DNA from: Myxococcales bacterium
GTDB taxonomy: Bacteria > Myxococcota_A > Polyangia > Polyangiales > Polyangiaceae
Direction: 5' to 3'
Length of the DNA stretch: 38,108 nt
Assembly: GCA_021778125.1 (NCBI GenBank)
Contig: JAJYCT010000008.1
Location: 1-38,108, forward strand
Shown: piece after piece, positions 36,660 through 38,108 of the stretch
Numbering within the stretch: position 1 is the first letter of the stretch
How the letters are laid out: each line of letters starts with the position of its first letter
Position numbers and translations under genes: made by a program
Notes under the pieces: generated by a model
What the model was told of the DNA's origin: nothing
What the model saw: only the letters and a program-made list of their open reading frames with translations
The model's database searches: none

Positions 36660-38009
36660 TCAGCCGCCGCCGCGCGGCCCGAGCGCCGCCAGGGCCGCGG
36701 TGGGGACCGACGCCTTCGGGTCGAGCGCCGCGGCCCGCTCGTACCAGACCCGCGCCTGCTTCATCTCCCGGGGATCGCCCTTGGTCGCCCCCGGGAGCTG
36801 GTGGTACGCGCCCATGTCGTACGCGCCGTTCCAGTTGCTCGGGTCGGCGGCCACCGCCTCGCGCGCGGCCGCGAACGCCGCGTCGGGGGCGCTCCGGCCC
36901 CACAGCTCCGTCTCGGCCTTCAGGCAGTAGGCGTTCGACAGCGTCCGCGTCGCCACGCCGTACGGCATCTGCGAGAGCGCCCGCTTGGCCCACGCCGAGC
37001 CTGGCTCGATCTCGACGACGCGCCGGTGCGACTGATCCGCCGCGTCGAAATCCCCGCGCCGCGCGTAGATCCCCTCGAGGCTCTCGAACGCCTCGGCGGC
37101 GTGCTTCCGGTCCGCCGGCCGCGACAGCATGCCGGCGACGATCCGCTCGGCGCCGTCCAGGTCGCCGTCGTCGACGGCCAGCGCCTCGGAGAGGCTCTGG
37201 ACGGCCCAGAGCGTCGGCGCCAGCCTGCGCGCCGCCGCGGCCGCCGCGCGCGCGGCCGAAGCGTCCTTGCCGGCCTTCGCCGTCCAGGCCTGAACGAAAT
37301 ACGCGTCGACGAGGGCGGGATCGAGGGCCACGGCCTTGTCGGCGTACCCGCGCGCCTTGACGACCATGTCCACGTCGTAGTCGTCGCCCGAGCGATACGC
37401 GCGCTTGAGAGCGATGCGCGCGAGGCAGGTGTAGGCGCGCGCCGAGGCGAAGTCCTGCTTGAGCCATCCCGCGGCGAGCGCCTGCGCCTGACTCAGGGGC
37501 TCCGGCTTGCCCTCGTAGGCGTCGATGAAGCCCATGGCGGAGGCGTAGACGGCCGCGGTGGCCAGGCGCGCCCCGTCGGGCGCGAAGGCCACCGACTCTA
37601 CGCGGCCGGGCCCGTGCGTCAGCGTACCGACGGGAGTCCCGTCGAGCAGCCACGCGGTCACGCGCCCGTCGCCCTGACCCAGCACGACCGTCTTGCCCGA
37701 GGGCGACAGCGCGAGGGCGAAGACGGGCGCCGGGGCGGTGAACGACGACAGGGCCTTGCAACCCGGCGGCCCCCACACGCGCACGGCAGTGTCCGACGCG
37801 GTCACGGCTGCGTGGCCGTCGGGCGTCACGCAAACGCCCGCGACGCGCGCGCTGTGCCCCGGAAAGGCGCACTCGGGATCGCCCGTGAGCGGGTTCCACA
37901 TCTTCACGGTGGCGTCGAAGCCGGCCGTGAGCAGGTGCGCCCCGTCGGGCGTGAAGGCGGCGCCCTTGACGGCGCTGAAGTGCGCCGGGATCGTGCGGAT
38001 CCACGTCAT
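36660..38009 (-). CDS. WD40/TPR protein, possibly continuing beyond the right edge
   Basis: From the ATG at 38009 the protein has 449 residues. Residues about 1-155 hold roughly four WD40 blades (HFSAVKGAAFTPDGAHLLTAG, VKMWNPLTGD; GHSARVAGVCVTPDGHAAVTA, VRVWGPPG), too few for a closed propeller of seven. The rest is TPR-like helical repeats (ARGYADKAVALDPALVDAYF; ADQSHRRVVEIEPGSAWAKR; ARVWYERAAALDPKASVP). Both parts are protein-interaction scaffolds. The same frame stays open through the remaining 99 bases to the window end without an ATG, GTG or TTG, so the true start may lie outside. More blades, or a kinase domain as in many myxobacterial WD40 proteins, could then precede it. The upstream third-position GC does not clearly separate coding from non-coding. 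It lies 80 bases from gltB on the same strand. Confidence 0.7.
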   Translation of the reverse strand: MTWIRTIPAHFSAVKGAAFTPDGAHLLTAGFDATVKMWNPLTGDPECAFPGHSARVAGVCVTPDGHAAVTASDTAVRVWGPPGCKALSSFTAPAPVFALALSPSGKTVVLGQGDGRVTAWLLDGTPVGTLTHGPGRVESVAFAPDGARLATAAVYASAMGFIDAYEGKPEPLSQAQALAAGWLKQDFASARAYTCLARIALKRAYRSGDDYDVDMVVKARGYADKAVALDPALVDAYFVQAWTAKAGKDASAARAAAAAARRLAPTLWAVQSLSEALAVDDGDLDGAERIVAGMLSRPADRKHAAEAFESLEGIYARRGDFDAADQSHRRVVEIEPGSAWAKRALSQMPYGVATRTLSNAYCLKAETELWGRSAPDAAFAAAREAVAADPSNWNGAYDMGAYHQLPGATKGDPREMKQARVWYERAAALDPKASVPTAALAALGPRGGG

Positions 38010-38108
38010 CGTCGGGAACGTTCGGCCGGTCGGTCGCGGAGGCAGACGGGCGGCCCCGGGCGCCGCCGCGGCCGCCTTCGCGCTCCGCCCTCGCCACTCC
38101 AGCGCCCC

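Noticed and set aside
36580-38097. Upstream continuation of the gltB frame to nearly 2,000 residues
   Set aside because: GltB must begin with a short propeptide before Cys19, which fits the ATG at 36579. The upstream part overlaps the WD40/TPR gene in a different frame and has no GltB similarity.

Overview
This is a 38.1 kb stretch of very GC-rich DNA (roughly 70% or more by eye) carrying 17 protein-coding genes packed back to back. The longest gap between genes is under 200 bases. I see no rRNA, tRNA, CRISPR array, insertion sequence or phage gene. The organism is most likely a myxobacterium of the Polyangia (Sorangium/Polyangium relatives). The evidence is the base composition, the many short lipoproteins with Ser/Gly/Asp linkers (runs such as DSG), two proteins that end in a MYXO-CTERM-like Cys/hydrophobic/Arg-cluster tail, a giant TPR protein and a WD40/TPR protein. 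Species-level placement is inference.

Layout, left to right. 1-422 (-) is the N-terminal part of a Cys-containing lipoprotein that runs off the left edge. 614-2686 (+) is a fused class II aldolase/short-chain dehydrogenase of the RhaD type. 2740-3276 (+) and 3302-3751 (-) are two converging small Cys-rich lipoproteins. 3766-5148 (-) is a UbiB/ABC1 atypical kinase. 5210-6922 (-) is a polytopic membrane protein, possibly a GT-C glycosyltransferase. 6944-8944 (-) is a lipoprotein with an EXORDIUM-like domain, about 12 Cys repeats and a MYXO-CTERM-like tail. A rightward block follows: a predicted beta-propeller lipoprotein (9093-10889), a small lipoprotein (10906-11298) and a DHA2-type MFS exporter (11303-12712). 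This block is closed by a perfect 9-bp stem-loop. Next come a GT-C-type membrane glycosyltransferase (12795-14216), a CLC chloride channel/transporter with CBS domains (14305-16209), and the dominant gene, a 4,031-residue TPR protein (16353-28448). 28510-30642 (+) is a second EXORDIUM-like/Cys-repeat/MYXO-CTERM lipoprotein, a paralogue of the one at 6944. It converges on the gltB-gltD operon (36579 down to 30646), the two subunits of NADPH-type glutamate synthase. A WD40/TPR protein (36660-38009, -) ends the window.

How the genes work together. Only a few links are firm: gltB and gltD encode one enzyme, and the propeller lipoprotein, small lipoprotein and MFS genes are probably one transcript. 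The rest is a mix of housekeeping genes (gltBD, ubiB) and envelope or surface genes (six lipoproteins, two membrane glycosyltransferase-like proteins, CLC, MFS). The most unusual items are the giant TPR solenoid, the pair of surface proteins sharing an HSHE motif, and a recurring TAnnnT-type box placed 6-8 bases before start codons that lack a Shine-Dalgarno sequence. The last pattern suggests leaderless transcripts.
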